A stretch of 64,000 nucleotides of DNA from Granulicella sapmiensis (GTDB lineage Bacteria; Acidobacteriota; Terriglobia; Terriglobales; Acidobacteriaceae). Shown piece after piece: positions 43,901 through 51,563 of the stretch. The notes beneath the pieces were generated by a model. The model made no database searches and was not told where the DNA came from. It was given only the letters and a program-made list of their open reading frames with translations. The translations under genes and the position numbers were made by a program. How positions within the stretch are numbered: position 1 is the stretch's first letter; each line of letters begins with the position of its first letter. The DNA is taken from positions 1 through 64,000 of the forward strand of contig JAMFSR010000016.1 in the NCBI GenBank assembly GCA_026225395.1, in the 5' to 3' direction.

Positions 43901-45050
43901 GGCATCCGCGCAGAGCCTGAATGAGGAAGAGCGAAGGCTGGCGAAGATCTGGCAGGACGTGCTCGGCGTGCAGTCGATTGGGAAGGAGGATAGCTTCTTC
44001 GATCTCGGGGGGCACTCGCTTCTGTTGGTCGTTCTGTTCGCGCGCATCAACAAGGAGTTCGCTTCCAATCTTCCGATCACTTCAATTTTCGACGCGCAAA
44101 CGCTGTCGGCGCTGGCAAAAGTGCTGAAGGAAAAGATTCGCATCTCCTCGCTCGTCCCGGTTCAGACGGCGGGCAGCAAGCCACCACTGTTCATGGCGCA
44201 CTCCTACTTGCTGTACCACGGGCTATCAAGCGCACTCGGGACCGATCAGCCTTTCTACGGCTTGAGGGAACTGGAGCAGGATGACAATCTGTCTATTGAA
44301 GAGCGAGCACGGCGTTATATCGCTGACATGCGCAACGTTCAACCACGTGGCCCGTATCGAGTTGCCGGGTGGTGTGCCGCAGGGCCGTTGGCCGTGGAGA
44401 TCGCCCGTCAACTGCCGCTGGCAGGCGACGAAGTAGCCATGCTGCTGCTCTTTGATTCATGGCTTCCGGGCTATCCGGAAAGTCTTGCGAAGATTGCTAG
44501 AAGCAAGTCGTTTGCGAAGGTGATCAAGGGCAAGATCGCGGGGCTCAAAATCCGCTTCTCCGGGATGACGACGATTCAACGGGTGGCGCACCTGGCGCAT
44601 ATCATCCGGCGGCGGCTCAAGCAGAGCCGCGATGATTTCTATGTTCGCAACTGGGCGCAAATGAATAATCTTTCTCAAAAGCTGAATGTTCCGCTTCCGC
44701 AGTTCATGCACAACACGACCATCCAAACGTTTGCGGCGATGAGAGAGTTTCGAGCGGAAAGCATGCCGGTGCGGATGACGCTGGTCCGCGCTACCGAGTC
44801 TGTTCGGTTTGAAGGGGCGTCCCTTTCGTGTGGATGGGAGGCCGTCGCGGCTTCCGGAATTGACGTACTGTGGGCGCCGGGCGACCACGAGACAATGTTT
44901 CGCGGAACGAACCTGCAGGTAACAGCGCAGCTCGTCAAGCAGTCGCTGGCGGCGATTGAAACAAACGACACCGCAAAGCCGGGCGGCAGGGCGCAGCAGC
45001 GGCGCGAGACGAGACAGGCACTGGTGGGTAGCGGGGCGTTTGATAAATGA
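40896..45050 (+). CDS. NRPS module: condensation-adenylation-carrier-thioesterase
   Basis: The protein is 1384 residues from the ATG at 40896 (GGAGAGG 4 nt before). The condensation domain is about 45-480, with H178-H-I-V-F-D-G184 intact. The adenylation domain is about 500-990 (HTSGSTGRPKA, YGPTETTIW, YRTGDY, NGKMDRK); its pocket reads D700 I701 L704 Q743 C767 G769 V790 I798 W799 K985, close to DILQLGLIWK codes that I recall for glycine, but not exact. The carrier domain is 1005-1080, with Ser1041 in GGHSL. The thioesterase is about 1095-1355, with G-W-Cys1160-A-A-G instead of GxSxG, Asp1187 and His1331 in GDH. It would join the first residue to a second and release the product by Cys chemistry. 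Confidence 0.95.
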   Translation: MSSNTGPSAATMSDAKRALMAQRLKGISLAKREESQIKPCGAGDRFPISVDQYRIWLHASMHPEMATYNEPITIQYRGELDIAVLTESLNYFLRRHDAWRTTFVMDNDEVFQVVHPAVKVDLELFDLTDLLEDEREAESLSLATEQALSPIDLTRAPLFRALVVRATPDDYRLHMVLHHIVFDGLSIQETFIPELATIYAALKAGDEPSLAARTLRYCDYAAWRREQISLPSMERHIAYWQKELAGDLPVLRLPTDRPRPAVISQRGDIETYAISRELSDSLRELSQANGVTLYMTMLAVFQVLLFRYSGQEDVIIGGGADGRRRPELHGMMGYILDTFAVRTHPMGKQPFSAFLQEVKRAVLGGLAAAEVPFDRVVQAVGIKRNLSHHPIFQTFFSFLASSGNLPAGWEMKPKLVNGGATKFDIYLEVEELETHTAVCCIYSTDLFDADTIKRMFGHWTTLLRAVCDTPECALADLPVLTAEEQELMLVRWNEQAVDVPATTMHGLVEEQVQRTPNDVAVKFEDVTWTYAELDRQAERLATHLRRAGAGPKTLVAICIDRSELLIAGLLAILKTGAAYLPLDPGTPHSRIALCLEDAEPAIVMTQGSVVSDLPDIGAKVLLMEDLVVADPLLGKPGEAKSDAAGPEDTAYIIHTSGSTGRPKAVELCHGAVVNLLLSMQREPGFKATDTLVAVTTVSFDIAVLELFLPLITGGKVVIASRSVASDPYSLAALIETTGCTVMQATPATWRALMAIDWQGRPEMKVLCGGEALTRDLADKLLVRKLELWNVYGPTETTIWSTVRRVLPVTGIVPVGRPIANTTTYILDSNEQPVPIGVTGELYIGGVGLAKGYRGQPELTAQKFVWPAITKGERVYRTGDYAVYRADGTIECQGRADNQVKIRGHRIELEEVELHLNAHPQIASAAARIWEDQVGGNRLSAYFVAKDGMAPGIAQIRDFLRDRLPEYMIPSDFSVLEAMPLTSNGKMDRKALPAPNDPTAARPASAQSLNEEERRLAKIWQDVLGVQSIGKEDSFFDLGGHSLLLVVLFARINKEFASNLPITSIFDAQTLSALAKVLKEKIRISSLVPVQTAGSKPPLFMAHSYLLYHGLSSALGTDQPFYGLRELEQDDNLSIEERARRYIADMRNVQPRGPYRVAGWCAAGPLAVEIARQLPLAGDEVAMLLLFDSWLPGYPESLAKIARSKSFAKVIKGKIAGLKIRFSGMTTIQRVAHLAHIIRRRLKQSRDDFYVRNWAQMNNLSQKLNVPLPQFMHNTTIQTFAAMREFRAESMPVRMTLVRATESVRFEGASLSCGWEAVAASGIDVLWAPGDHETMFRGTNLQVTAQLVKQSLAAIETNDTAKPGGRAQQRRETRQALVGSGAFDK

Positions 45051-45106
45051 GCGCAGCGCAGCGCCACGCCGTAGCGCCTTGATTTCGAACGTATACTGGA
45101 CGGATC

Positions 45107-46111
45107 GTGAACCCTCTGGCATTCCACAATCAACAATTCGATGCTTCCATCATCATCATCTCGTTCAATACGAAGACGATTTTGAAGGAGTGCCTGGAAT
45201 CGGTGATTCGCGAGTCGGCCAATCTGCGGGTCGAGATATTCGTTGTCGACAATCACTCGGCGGATGGATCCGCGGAGATGGTGGAGCAGGAGTTTCCCGA
45301 TGTCCGCCTGATTCGCAGCGACGTTAACCTTGGCTTTGGCGCCGCGAATAACGTTGCCCTGGAGCAGGCGCGCGGACGATACTTTGTCCTGTTGAACTCC
45401 GACGCGTTCTTTCAGTCTTCCGCGCTGGAGCTTGCCATCCAGCATATGGATGCAACGGCCGACTGCGGGCTTGGCGGAGGTTTGCTGGTGGGTCGCGATG
45501 GCAGCTGGCAGCCGTCGGCAAGGACCTTCCACTCCTTGCTCGGAGACTTTCTTGTGCTCACTGGGCTGGCCGCCAAGTTTCCGAAGTCGAAGTTTTTTGG
45601 TGGCTTCGATCGCACATGGGCCGATGTGAAAGAAGCGGCCTCCGTGGATTGGGTTCCGGGCGCATTCTCGATTATCCGGCCCAGGGCTCTTGTAAAGTCC
45701 GGTATCTTCGATCCCGCGTTCTTCCTGTACTACGAAGAAGTCGATCTTTGTGTACGCATCAAGCAGGCCGGCTACAGCATCTGGTACTGGCCGGATATTG
45801 TCGTGGTTCACATCGGTGGAGAGTCCTCGCGGCAGTTGAAGACGCTTGAGTTCTCGTCGCAGGCGGCGCAGGTGGTGATGTGGAGAATGCGCAGCACGCT
45901 GCTGTACTACCGTAAGCATCATGGTGCGCAGGCTTACTTCGCAAAGGTGCTTGAGAATACACTGGCGCGTGTGACGGTGCTGCGCAACAAGTTTAGCAAG
46001 AGCCCTGCACGCAAAGAACGTGGCAAGCGATACAGTACTTTGATTGCGCTGATGAACCAAGCCTGGAAGGACACGCGCGGAGGGCGGGTTTCACCGCCAA
46101 GACCATGGTGA
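45107..46111 (+). CDS. GT2 glycosyltransferase, rhamnosyltransferase-like
   Basis: The protein has 334 residues and starts at GTG, 56 nt after the NRPS gene. The GT-A fold motifs are FDASIIIISFNTKTILKECL, EIFVVDNHSADGS, NLGFGAANNVAL and YFVLLNSDAFF, where NSD takes the place of the DxD, as in WbbL-like rhamnosyltransferases. FFLYYEEVDLCVRIKQAGY is the conserved acceptor/catalytic region. It probably transfers a deoxysugar in the cytoplasm. It is on the same strand as the peptide genes and overlaps the acyltransferase gene by 7 bp, so it may glycosylate the peptide or a glycan that carries it; either is inference. Confidence 0.9.
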   Translation: MNPLAFHNQQFDASIIIISFNTKTILKECLESVIRESANLRVEIFVVDNHSADGSAEMVEQEFPDVRLIRSDVNLGFGAANNVALEQARGRYFVLLNSDAFFQSSALELAIQHMDATADCGLGGGLLVGRDGSWQPSARTFHSLLGDFLVLTGLAAKFPKSKFFGGFDRTWADVKEAASVDWVPGAFSIIRPRALVKSGIFDPAFFLYYEEVDLCVRIKQAGYSIWYWPDIVVVHIGGESSRQLKTLEFSSQAAQVVMWRMRSTLLYYRKHHGAQAYFAKVLENTLARVTVLRNKFSKSPARKERGKRYSTLIALMNQAWKDTRGGRVSPPRPW

Positions 46112-46737
46112 ATCAGAAACCTCACGGCAGCTATTGGTTGAAGTCACTTCTGTTGTTGCCCATCCGCGTATGGTTATCCTTAACGTCAAAGCTGCAAAGA
46201 TCCTTCCGCCGACTTTACTCGCATGCTTCTCTTGAAAGCCAGCTGTCGACGAAGCTGCCGAAGTCTGTTGTAGTCCTGGGGCAGATGTTCGTCGATGGGA
46301 CCGGTGCTGTCGAGTTCGGAGAAGCGTGCTACCTGTATCCGGATCTGCATCTTGAGACGCGTGATGGAGCCGCGATCCGCATTGGCGATGGAGTGGTCCT
46401 CTCGCGAGGTGTTCACCTTGTGGCCATGTCCGGAATCACCATCGGCCGCGGAACGATGATTGGCGAGTACACGAGCGTTCGCGATGCGAATCATCAGCGG
46501 GACGCGAACACCCCGCTTCGTGACGCTGGTCATACGGCCAAGCCGATTGTGATCGGGAACGAAGTCTGGATTGGGCGAGGCGTCACTGTGCTTGGTGGCG
46601 TCACCATCGGCGATGGCGCTACGGTTGGCGCAAATGCCGTCGTTACGCGCGATGTATTGCCTCATACAACCGTGGGTGGAGTTCCGGCGAATCCCCTGCG
46701 GCGAAGGCCAAACCAGGATGGCGAAGATGCGCGTTAG
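46105..46737 (+). CDS. Left-handed beta-helix O-acetyltransferase (WcaF/maltose acetyltransferase-like)
   Basis: The protein has 210 residues. Hexapeptide repeats span about 60-200 (IRIGDGVVLSRGVHLVAMSG, ITIGRGTMIGEYTSVRDANH, VWIGRGVTVLGGVTIGDGAT, VGANAVVTRDVLPHTTVGGV, PANPLRR). The DANHQRD segment supplies the His expected at the catalytic site. This group transfers acetyl from acetyl-CoA to a sugar hydroxyl, usually in polysaccharide or glycolipid synthesis. Its coupling to the GT2 gene (7-bp overlap) suggests that the sugar added by that enzyme becomes acetylated. It is the last gene of the presumed peptide/glycan operon. Confidence 0.9.
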   Translation: MVNQKPHGSYWLKSLLLLPIRVWLSLTSKLQRSFRRLYSHASLESQLSTKLPKSVVVLGQMFVDGTGAVEFGEACYLYPDLHLETRDGAAIRIGDGVVLSRGVHLVAMSGITIGRGTMIGEYTSVRDANHQRDANTPLRDAGHTAKPIVIGNEVWIGRGVTVLGGVTIGDGATVGANAVVTRDVLPHTTVGGVPANPLRRRPNQDGEDAR

Positions 46738-46917
46738 GGCTTGTGAGGCGTGAACCAGCGGCGATCTTGATCCTGTGGAGTAGAGTCTATATAGTCAACG
46801 TACCGCGGAACTGCCCGTGCCCTTGATCGTTATCAACCGGGAAAGCGATAGCAAATCGGCAATCGCTTTCGGCATCCTTCAGCGTCGTTGTTGGCCATAC
46901 ATTCGACTGAGACCCGT

Positions 46918-48111
46918 GTGAACCTTCTTATCGTTGATGACGATTCAGCAACAAAAGCTCTGATGCAGGCCTGGCTCCAGAGCTCAGGTTATGCAGTCAC
47001 CTGCCTTGGCAGTGAGCATGTAACGGCCTCGACCTTCAGCGAAACCGATTACGACATTGTTCTGTGCAACTGGAATCTCACGTCCATGAGCGGCGCTGAC
47101 GTGTGCCGTCTCGTGCGTCAGGATCCGTCGTATCACTATGTGATTGCGTACTCTTCCAATGGCCGGGAACTGGACTTTGTGGAGTGTACGGCTGCGGGAG
47201 CCGACGACATCCTGAGCTCGCCGCTGAACTCTCCGCAGCTGCAAGTGCGCATCCTGGCCGCGGAACGCACGATCAATCTGCAGCAGGCCTTCGCGGAGCA
47301 GAACGCTGCCCATAAGGCGCTGAACGAAAAACTCGACCTCGCGTACCAGGCGCTGTACTCCGAGCTTCAAGCTGCATCTGAGCTGCAGTTGAGCCTGCTG
47401 CCTACGATTTCGGAGATCCATCCGAACTACACGCTGGATTGGTTGGTGCTGCCGAGCAGCTTTCTGGCAGGCGACAATCTAAACTACTTCATCATGCAGG
47501 AGCGGTATCTCATCTTCTACCACCTCGATGTGGCAGGACATGGCATTCCTTCGGCGCTGCTTTCGGTCACGCTGAATCAGCTTCTTTCGCCGCAGCCGGG
47601 AAGCCCGATGGTTCGCTTCGATCCTCAGCTGGAGCTCAAGCGGATCGTTCCGCCGGTCGAGGTGGTGAGCGAGCTCAACCGTCGTTTCCAACCGCAGGGC
47701 GACGGTTACTTCACGATGATCTATGCGGTGCTGGACACCGAAACCCATGAGATCCGGTTGTGCCAGGCAGGGCATCCCAGCCCGATTAAGATTGCCGCCA
47801 ACGGAGAGATTTCAGAGATTGGCGATGGCGGGTTTCCTGTGGGTCTATGGCCGGACATGACTTACGAAGAAACCAGGACAAACCTTATGCCGGGAGACCG
47901 GCTTGTGTTGTATTCCGACGGAGTCATTGCCTGTCTGAATGACGAACAAGTGCCATACTCGCTGGAACAATTGCAGTCTATTATTAGTAGCCAGAGCGGA
48001 AAGCCACTGAAAGATGTGCTGCAAGCCGTACAGGCAGACCTTGAGCGATGGAATCAAGGCAAAGATTTTCCCGATGATATTTCTCTTTTGATTGTTGAAT
48101 GTAAGGCGTGA
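46918..48111 (+). CDS. PP2C-type phosphatase (RsbU-like) with an Asp-less receiver domain
   Basis: The protein is 397 residues from the GTG at 46918; a TTG at 46888 is an alternative. Residues 2-115 form a receiver fold (LLIVDDDSATKALM), but the phosphoacceptor position reads VLC-Asn51-W and the conserved Lys position reads Ser101 (LSSPLN), so aspartyl phosphorylation is not expected. A coiled linker (115-160) leads to the PP2C/SpoIIE domain, with metal ligands in AGDN (Asp186), LDVAGHG (Asp204), LYSDGV and DFPDDISLL. It should dephosphorylate the STAS antagonist of a partner-switching system. It overlaps the RsbW-like gene by 4 bp. Confidence 0.9.
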   Translation: MNLLIVDDDSATKALMQAWLQSSGYAVTCLGSEHVTASTFSETDYDIVLCNWNLTSMSGADVCRLVRQDPSYHYVIAYSSNGRELDFVECTAAGADDILSSPLNSPQLQVRILAAERTINLQQAFAEQNAAHKALNEKLDLAYQALYSELQAASELQLSLLPTISEIHPNYTLDWLVLPSSFLAGDNLNYFIMQERYLIFYHLDVAGHGIPSALLSVTLNQLLSPQPGSPMVRFDPQLELKRIVPPVEVVSELNRRFQPQGDGYFTMIYAVLDTETHEIRLCQAGHPSPIKIAANGEISEIGDGGFPVGLWPDMTYEETRTNLMPGDRLVLYSDGVIACLNDEQVPYSLEQLQSIISSQSGKPLKDVLQAVQADLERWNQGKDFPDDISLLIVECKA

Positions 48112-48593
48112 CTTTTCAGCTGCGGGAAGGTTCTACATTGTCCGGAGAAGGCAAATTGGCGATATCGCTAGAGATCGAGAGCCGGCTGGACCAGGTTCGT
48201 CTTGTTCGCGCGGCCATGGCGGGCATTCTCGATCACATGAAGGTGATTGAAGCGGACATTCTTTCGCTCGAACTGGCTGTGACCGAAATCGTGAATAACG
48301 CCGTAGAACATGGCTACGCCGGCGCGGAGCACGAACAGATCAAGGTTCAGATCGAGGTCCGCGGATCGGTGGTCCGGGTTGAGATCATCGATCACGCAAA
48401 GCCATTTCCAGAAGGCGAACGCTATCGCATCGTGGAAGATATTGGCCCACTGGAAGATCCGGATGAAGAGTGGTCGCCACGCGGACACGGGCTGCAGATC
48501 GTGCGGCAGATCGTCGATTCGCTGGTGCTGGAGTGCGGCGCGACACAGAATGTGCTGACGCTTTCCAAAAACGTGGGCATACGCCCCGAGTAA
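48108..48593 (+). CDS. RsbW-like anti-sigma/serine kinase (HATPase_c_2)
   Basis: The protein has 161 residues and starts at GTG. The ATPase N-box is LAVTEIVNNAVEHGY (Glu60, Asn64, His68) and the G-box is SPRGHGLQIVRQIVDSL. This is the GHKL-type kinase of partner-switching modules, which phosphorylates a Ser on an STAS antagonist and, when free, binds a sigma factor or other target. It is translationally coupled to the PP2C gene. The matching STAS protein lies at 52710, beyond a block of glycan genes on the other strand. The target (sigma factor or enzyme) is not in this window. Confidence 0.92.
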   Translation: MTFQLREGSTLSGEGKLAISLEIESRLDQVRLVRAAMAGILDHMKVIEADILSLELAVTEIVNNAVEHGYAGAEHEQIKVQIEVRGSVVRVEIIDHAKPFPEGERYRIVEDIGPLEDPDEEWSPRGHGLQIVRQIVDSLVLECGATQNVLTLSKNVGIRPE

Positions 48594-48602
48594 CCTAACT
48601 GA

Positions 48603-50135
48603 CTACAGAGCGGCAGAGCTCTCACCTTGCTTGCGCATCGGCACGATGAGCCGCCCGAAGTATCTCAACGCAAGCATGAAGTCGTGCGACAGGCTTTGCT
48701 GCACGCTGTAATAGGCGTCCGCGAGATACAGCTGCATCTCGTCACTGACATCTGTGGACGTCGTGCCTGCTTCGGTGATCAGGCCGCTCTTGCCGCGAAG
48801 GTAGATCGCGCGCCAGTCTTCCGGCAGCGCCTCTGTTTCCTTGATCGTTCTCGGCGGCATGCCGACAAGGTTCATCTTGCCGGCGGCTACGGCGAACAGT
48901 CCTGGCAGAAACTGGCGGAGAAATGCAGACCAGCCCGCGGATCGGGGAATCGACCACGCATCTGCCCCGACGCACAGAAGCGGGCAGGTAGAAAGCGCGC
49001 CGGGCTTGTCGTCCACAGGCAGTTCTACGATTTCAATCGTTTTGAACGTAACGCCGCGGATAAGCCAATAGATCGTCGAAATCAGAAAGACGGGCAGAAA
49101 GACGATCAGCAGCACCAAAGCGAAGACCGACTGAAACGCTGTGCCGATCTTGGTGCGGCGGTTGGGGCGATCGAGGCGGCCGAGCAGAAAATTCTCCGAG
49201 ATGTCGACACTGGCGTCCAGGCGCACATTGACCAGCAGGTTGTGAGCGACGATCGCCTTGTGGACTTCGAGTGCCTCACCCACATAGCTGCCTTCGAAGA
49301 TAAGCGAGTTGTCGATCACCGTATTGGTATCGACGATGCAATCGGCGCCGACGACAGCGTACGGCCCAATCTTCACTCCCTTGCTCAGGCGAGTGTTTGT
49401 CCCGATATAGAGCGGCGGAATCAGCGTGACGGAAGGATGAATCGTGGCGTTGCGAGACACCCATATTCCAGACGAACGCTCTGTGCCGCTGATCAGAAGG
49501 CCGCGGAGTTGTTTATCGAGCAGAGCGTTTTGGCTGTTTAGCAGCCTCGAAGGCGTCGAGACGTCCAGCCAGTCGGTCGTACTCATAACGCTCGCCTCGT
49601 TCGTGGCCACCAACTGCTCAAGATATGCGCGAAGTTCGTCGAACGTATAGTTCGCGATCTCTTCGGTGATGACCATCGGAGGCAACAACGCCGTGCCGCC
49701 CCAGGCGCTTTCCGGAGCAGGCGCGGCACTCGATGAGTCGGATGAGTTGTGGAAGTTCCCGTAGTAGAGGACGGCCTTCTTCGGGTCCGGCGCGCTGAAC
49801 TCGACGCAGGGATATTGCTCCGCGTGGATCAGCACCCATGGCTCCGTGCTCAGATCCTGAATAATTTTGAGCGAACGGTACGGGCGATCGGACTGCGCCG
49901 GTAGATGGTAGCGAAAGGCGCATCCCCAGCGGTCGCCATTGCCCAGCAATGCTTCCACGCGCTCCGGCCCGTGGTCCACGATGAGCTCAATGCTGGTGAT
50001 GCCTTGCGTGACCAGGGACTCGACAATATGTTGCAGCGCGGGGCGGTCTCCCAGTGGCAGAAGCGAGGGGGAGCGCTGTGCATCCAAACCGTGCATTCCT
50101 GCAAAGGGGCCCGATAGAACGACGACTCCAATCAT
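48603..50135 (-). CDS. Nucleotidyltransferase-like/beta-helix protein fused to a PGT-like domain, both degenerate
   Basis: The protein has 510 residues. The N-terminal part (1-230) resembles sugar-phosphate nucleotidyltransferases, but the signature GGxGTRLxPLTxxRPK reads SGPFAGMHGLDAQRSPS, lacking the Arg and Lys. Residues 235-330 are left-handed beta-helix repeats (IHPSVTLIPPLYIGTNTRLS, VKIGPYAVVGADCIVDTNTV). A membrane helix (345-370) is followed by a region like the bacterial sugar transferase family (FLPGLFAVAAGKMNLVGMPP), without the catalytic Asp-Glu pair. It may be a scaffold or regulatory protein for the initiating step. It overlaps the next upstream gene by 4 bp. Confidence 0.75.
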   Translation of the reverse strand: MIGVVVLSGPFAGMHGLDAQRSPSLLPLGDRPALQHIVESLVTQGITSIELIVDHGPERVEALLGNGDRWGCAFRYHLPAQSDRPYRSLKIIQDLSTEPWVLIHAEQYPCVEFSAPDPKKAVLYYGNFHNSSDSSSAAPAPESAWGGTALLPPMVITEEIANYTFDELRAYLEQLVATNEASVMSTTDWLDVSTPSRLLNSQNALLDKQLRGLLISGTERSSGIWVSRNATIHPSVTLIPPLYIGTNTRLSKGVKIGPYAVVGADCIVDTNTVIDNSLIFEGSYVGEALEVHKAIVAHNLLVNVRLDASVDISENFLLGRLDRPNRRTKIGTAFQSVFALVLLIVFLPVFLISTIYWLIRGVTFKTIEIVELPVDDKPGALSTCPLLCVGADAWSIPRSAGWSAFLRQFLPGLFAVAAGKMNLVGMPPRTIKETEALPEDWRAIYLRGKSGLITEAGTTSTDVSDEMQLYLADAYYSVQQSLSHDFMLALRYFGRLIVPMRKQGESSAAL

Positions 50136-51562
50136 CTAGCGTTGCCCTCGGCGCGCTGCGCGGACCGTTGCCGCATACGCTCACATAGGACATGGTAGAG
50201 GAATTCGAAGTTTCCGACGAAATAACGGTGCCACATACGGCCAGGCTCCTGCCAGAAGCGGTAAAACCACTCCATCCCAAGCTCCCGCACCCATACCGGC
50301 GCGCGCGGAATGCGGCCGGAGTAAAAGTCGAGTAAACCGCCGACGCCGATCAGAACCTTGGGGCCAACCTGCAGCCGGTGCGCGGCAATCCACTTGTCCT
50401 GCCGCGGCGAGCCCAGTGCGACAAGCACAACGCCGGCCTTCGACGCGGCGATCTCTTCCAGCACGGCCGGCTCTTCTTCTTCCGTGAAGTATCCGTCGCG
50501 TGTGCCTGCGAGAGTGAGGTTCGGATAGCGATCCGTGATCCATTTACCGGCGTCGTCGGCAACTCCCGGTTTCCCCCCGAGCAGATAGATGCCCATCCTG
50601 GCACCCTCAATGGCCTCGCAAAGAAAGGGAAGCATGTCCGTGCCGTTCACGTTCTCGCGAACATTCTGGTCCAGGATCGCGCCTGCGAGGCGAACGCCGA
50701 TGCCATCGGCCAATACCAGTTTGGCTCGTGCAAGGGTCCCACGGTAGTCTTCGTCGGAGCTGGCAATATTGAAGCAATCCGCGTTGACGAAACAGACCTG
50801 CGCCGGCTCATTCGACTGCGCGAGCCCGACGATCTTCGCCGACGCTTCCGCCATGGTGAAGTTGTCGATCCGTACACCGAGGAAGTTGATCTGCGGCGGT
50901 GCGGTACTAACGCCGCTGCCGTAGAGAGCCGCCGGAATGGCGCGGATCGCAATGCCGACGTCGCCCCAGAAGTTGGCGCTCTCAATGTATTCGAGGTCGA
51001 GGCTCTCTTCGCTGCTGTAGGCGATGTTGGCGCGTTGGCGAATCCACCACAGGCTCAAAAGTCCCGGGCGCATGTTGTAGCGCTTCCAGGCGATGCGCTT
51101 CTCCGCGAACTCCTCGCTGGGAGTGATCGGCCTTGGTCCGATGAACGACATGTCTCCCTTGAGAACGTTGAACAATGCAGGCATCCGGTGCAGGAACTTG
51201 ATCTTGGAAAGAAAAGACTTCTTCGGAAATACCAGCAGATACATGTTGAAATGTGTAGCCCAGCGGCCCAGTCGCACATGCTTGATCACACCGCCTCCGA
51301 CCAGCTGTGCGGCCAGAATGGCAACAATAAGAATCGGGCTTAGGAGCAGTAGCAAAAGGGCGGAGATAAAGAGGTCCGAGAGCCGGCGGAGCGTACTGGC
51401 CGTGCGCCGGGCGAGGCTCCATCCCAGTGATTGCCGCAGGTGCGCACGCTTGCGCTGGCGGATGCCGGTCGCCGAAAGCCGCCCGTCCAGTTCCAGCAGG
51501 AGTTCCTGCCGAACAGAAGACGGTTCCATAGGACCCTCGATGTCATGCCTCTCTACCGGCAT
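50132..51562 (-). CDS. PGT-like domain fused to WecG/TagA/CpsF glycosyltransferase (GT26)
   Basis: The protein is 476 residues from the ATG at 51562 (GGAG 9 nt upstream); a GTG at 51583 is also in frame. Residues 55-210 match the bacterial sugar transferase family, with the membrane helix 65-88 and NVLKGDMSFIGPRP, but the catalytic Asp-Glu before the Pro reads H125-R126. Residues 225-440 form a GT26 domain (CFVNADCFNIASSDEDYRG, LVLADGIGVRLAGA, GIYLLGGKPGVA, VALGSPRQDKWI, GVGGLLDFYSGRIPRAP), which transfers the second sugar, as in ManNAcA or ManNAc transferases. The PGT part may keep only membrane-anchoring. The gene is 1 nt after the intact PGT gene. Confidence 0.88.
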   Translation of the reverse strand: MPVERHDIEGPMEPSSVRQELLLELDGRLSATGIRQRKRAHLRQSLGWSLARRTASTLRRLSDLFISALLLLLLSPILIVAILAAQLVGGGVIKHVRLGRWATHFNMYLLVFPKKSFLSKIKFLHRMPALFNVLKGDMSFIGPRPITPSEEFAEKRIAWKRYNMRPGLLSLWWIRQRANIAYSSEESLDLEYIESANFWGDVGIAIRAIPAALYGSGVSTAPPQINFLGVRIDNFTMAEASAKIVGLAQSNEPAQVCFVNADCFNIASSDEDYRGTLARAKLVLADGIGVRLAGAILDQNVRENVNGTDMLPFLCEAIEGARMGIYLLGGKPGVADDAGKWITDRYPNLTLAGTRDGYFTEEEEPAVLEEIAASKAGVVLVALGSPRQDKWIAAHRLQVGPKVLIGVGGLLDFYSGRIPRAPVWVRELGMEWFYRFWQEPGRMWHRYFVGNFEFLYHVLCERMRQRSAQRAEGNAR

Positions 51563-51563
51563 T

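Noticed and set aside
44675-46060. A 461-codon open frame on the minus strand opposite the NRPS end and the GT2 gene
   Set aside because: It spans two real genes and has no motif of its own; a shadow frame.
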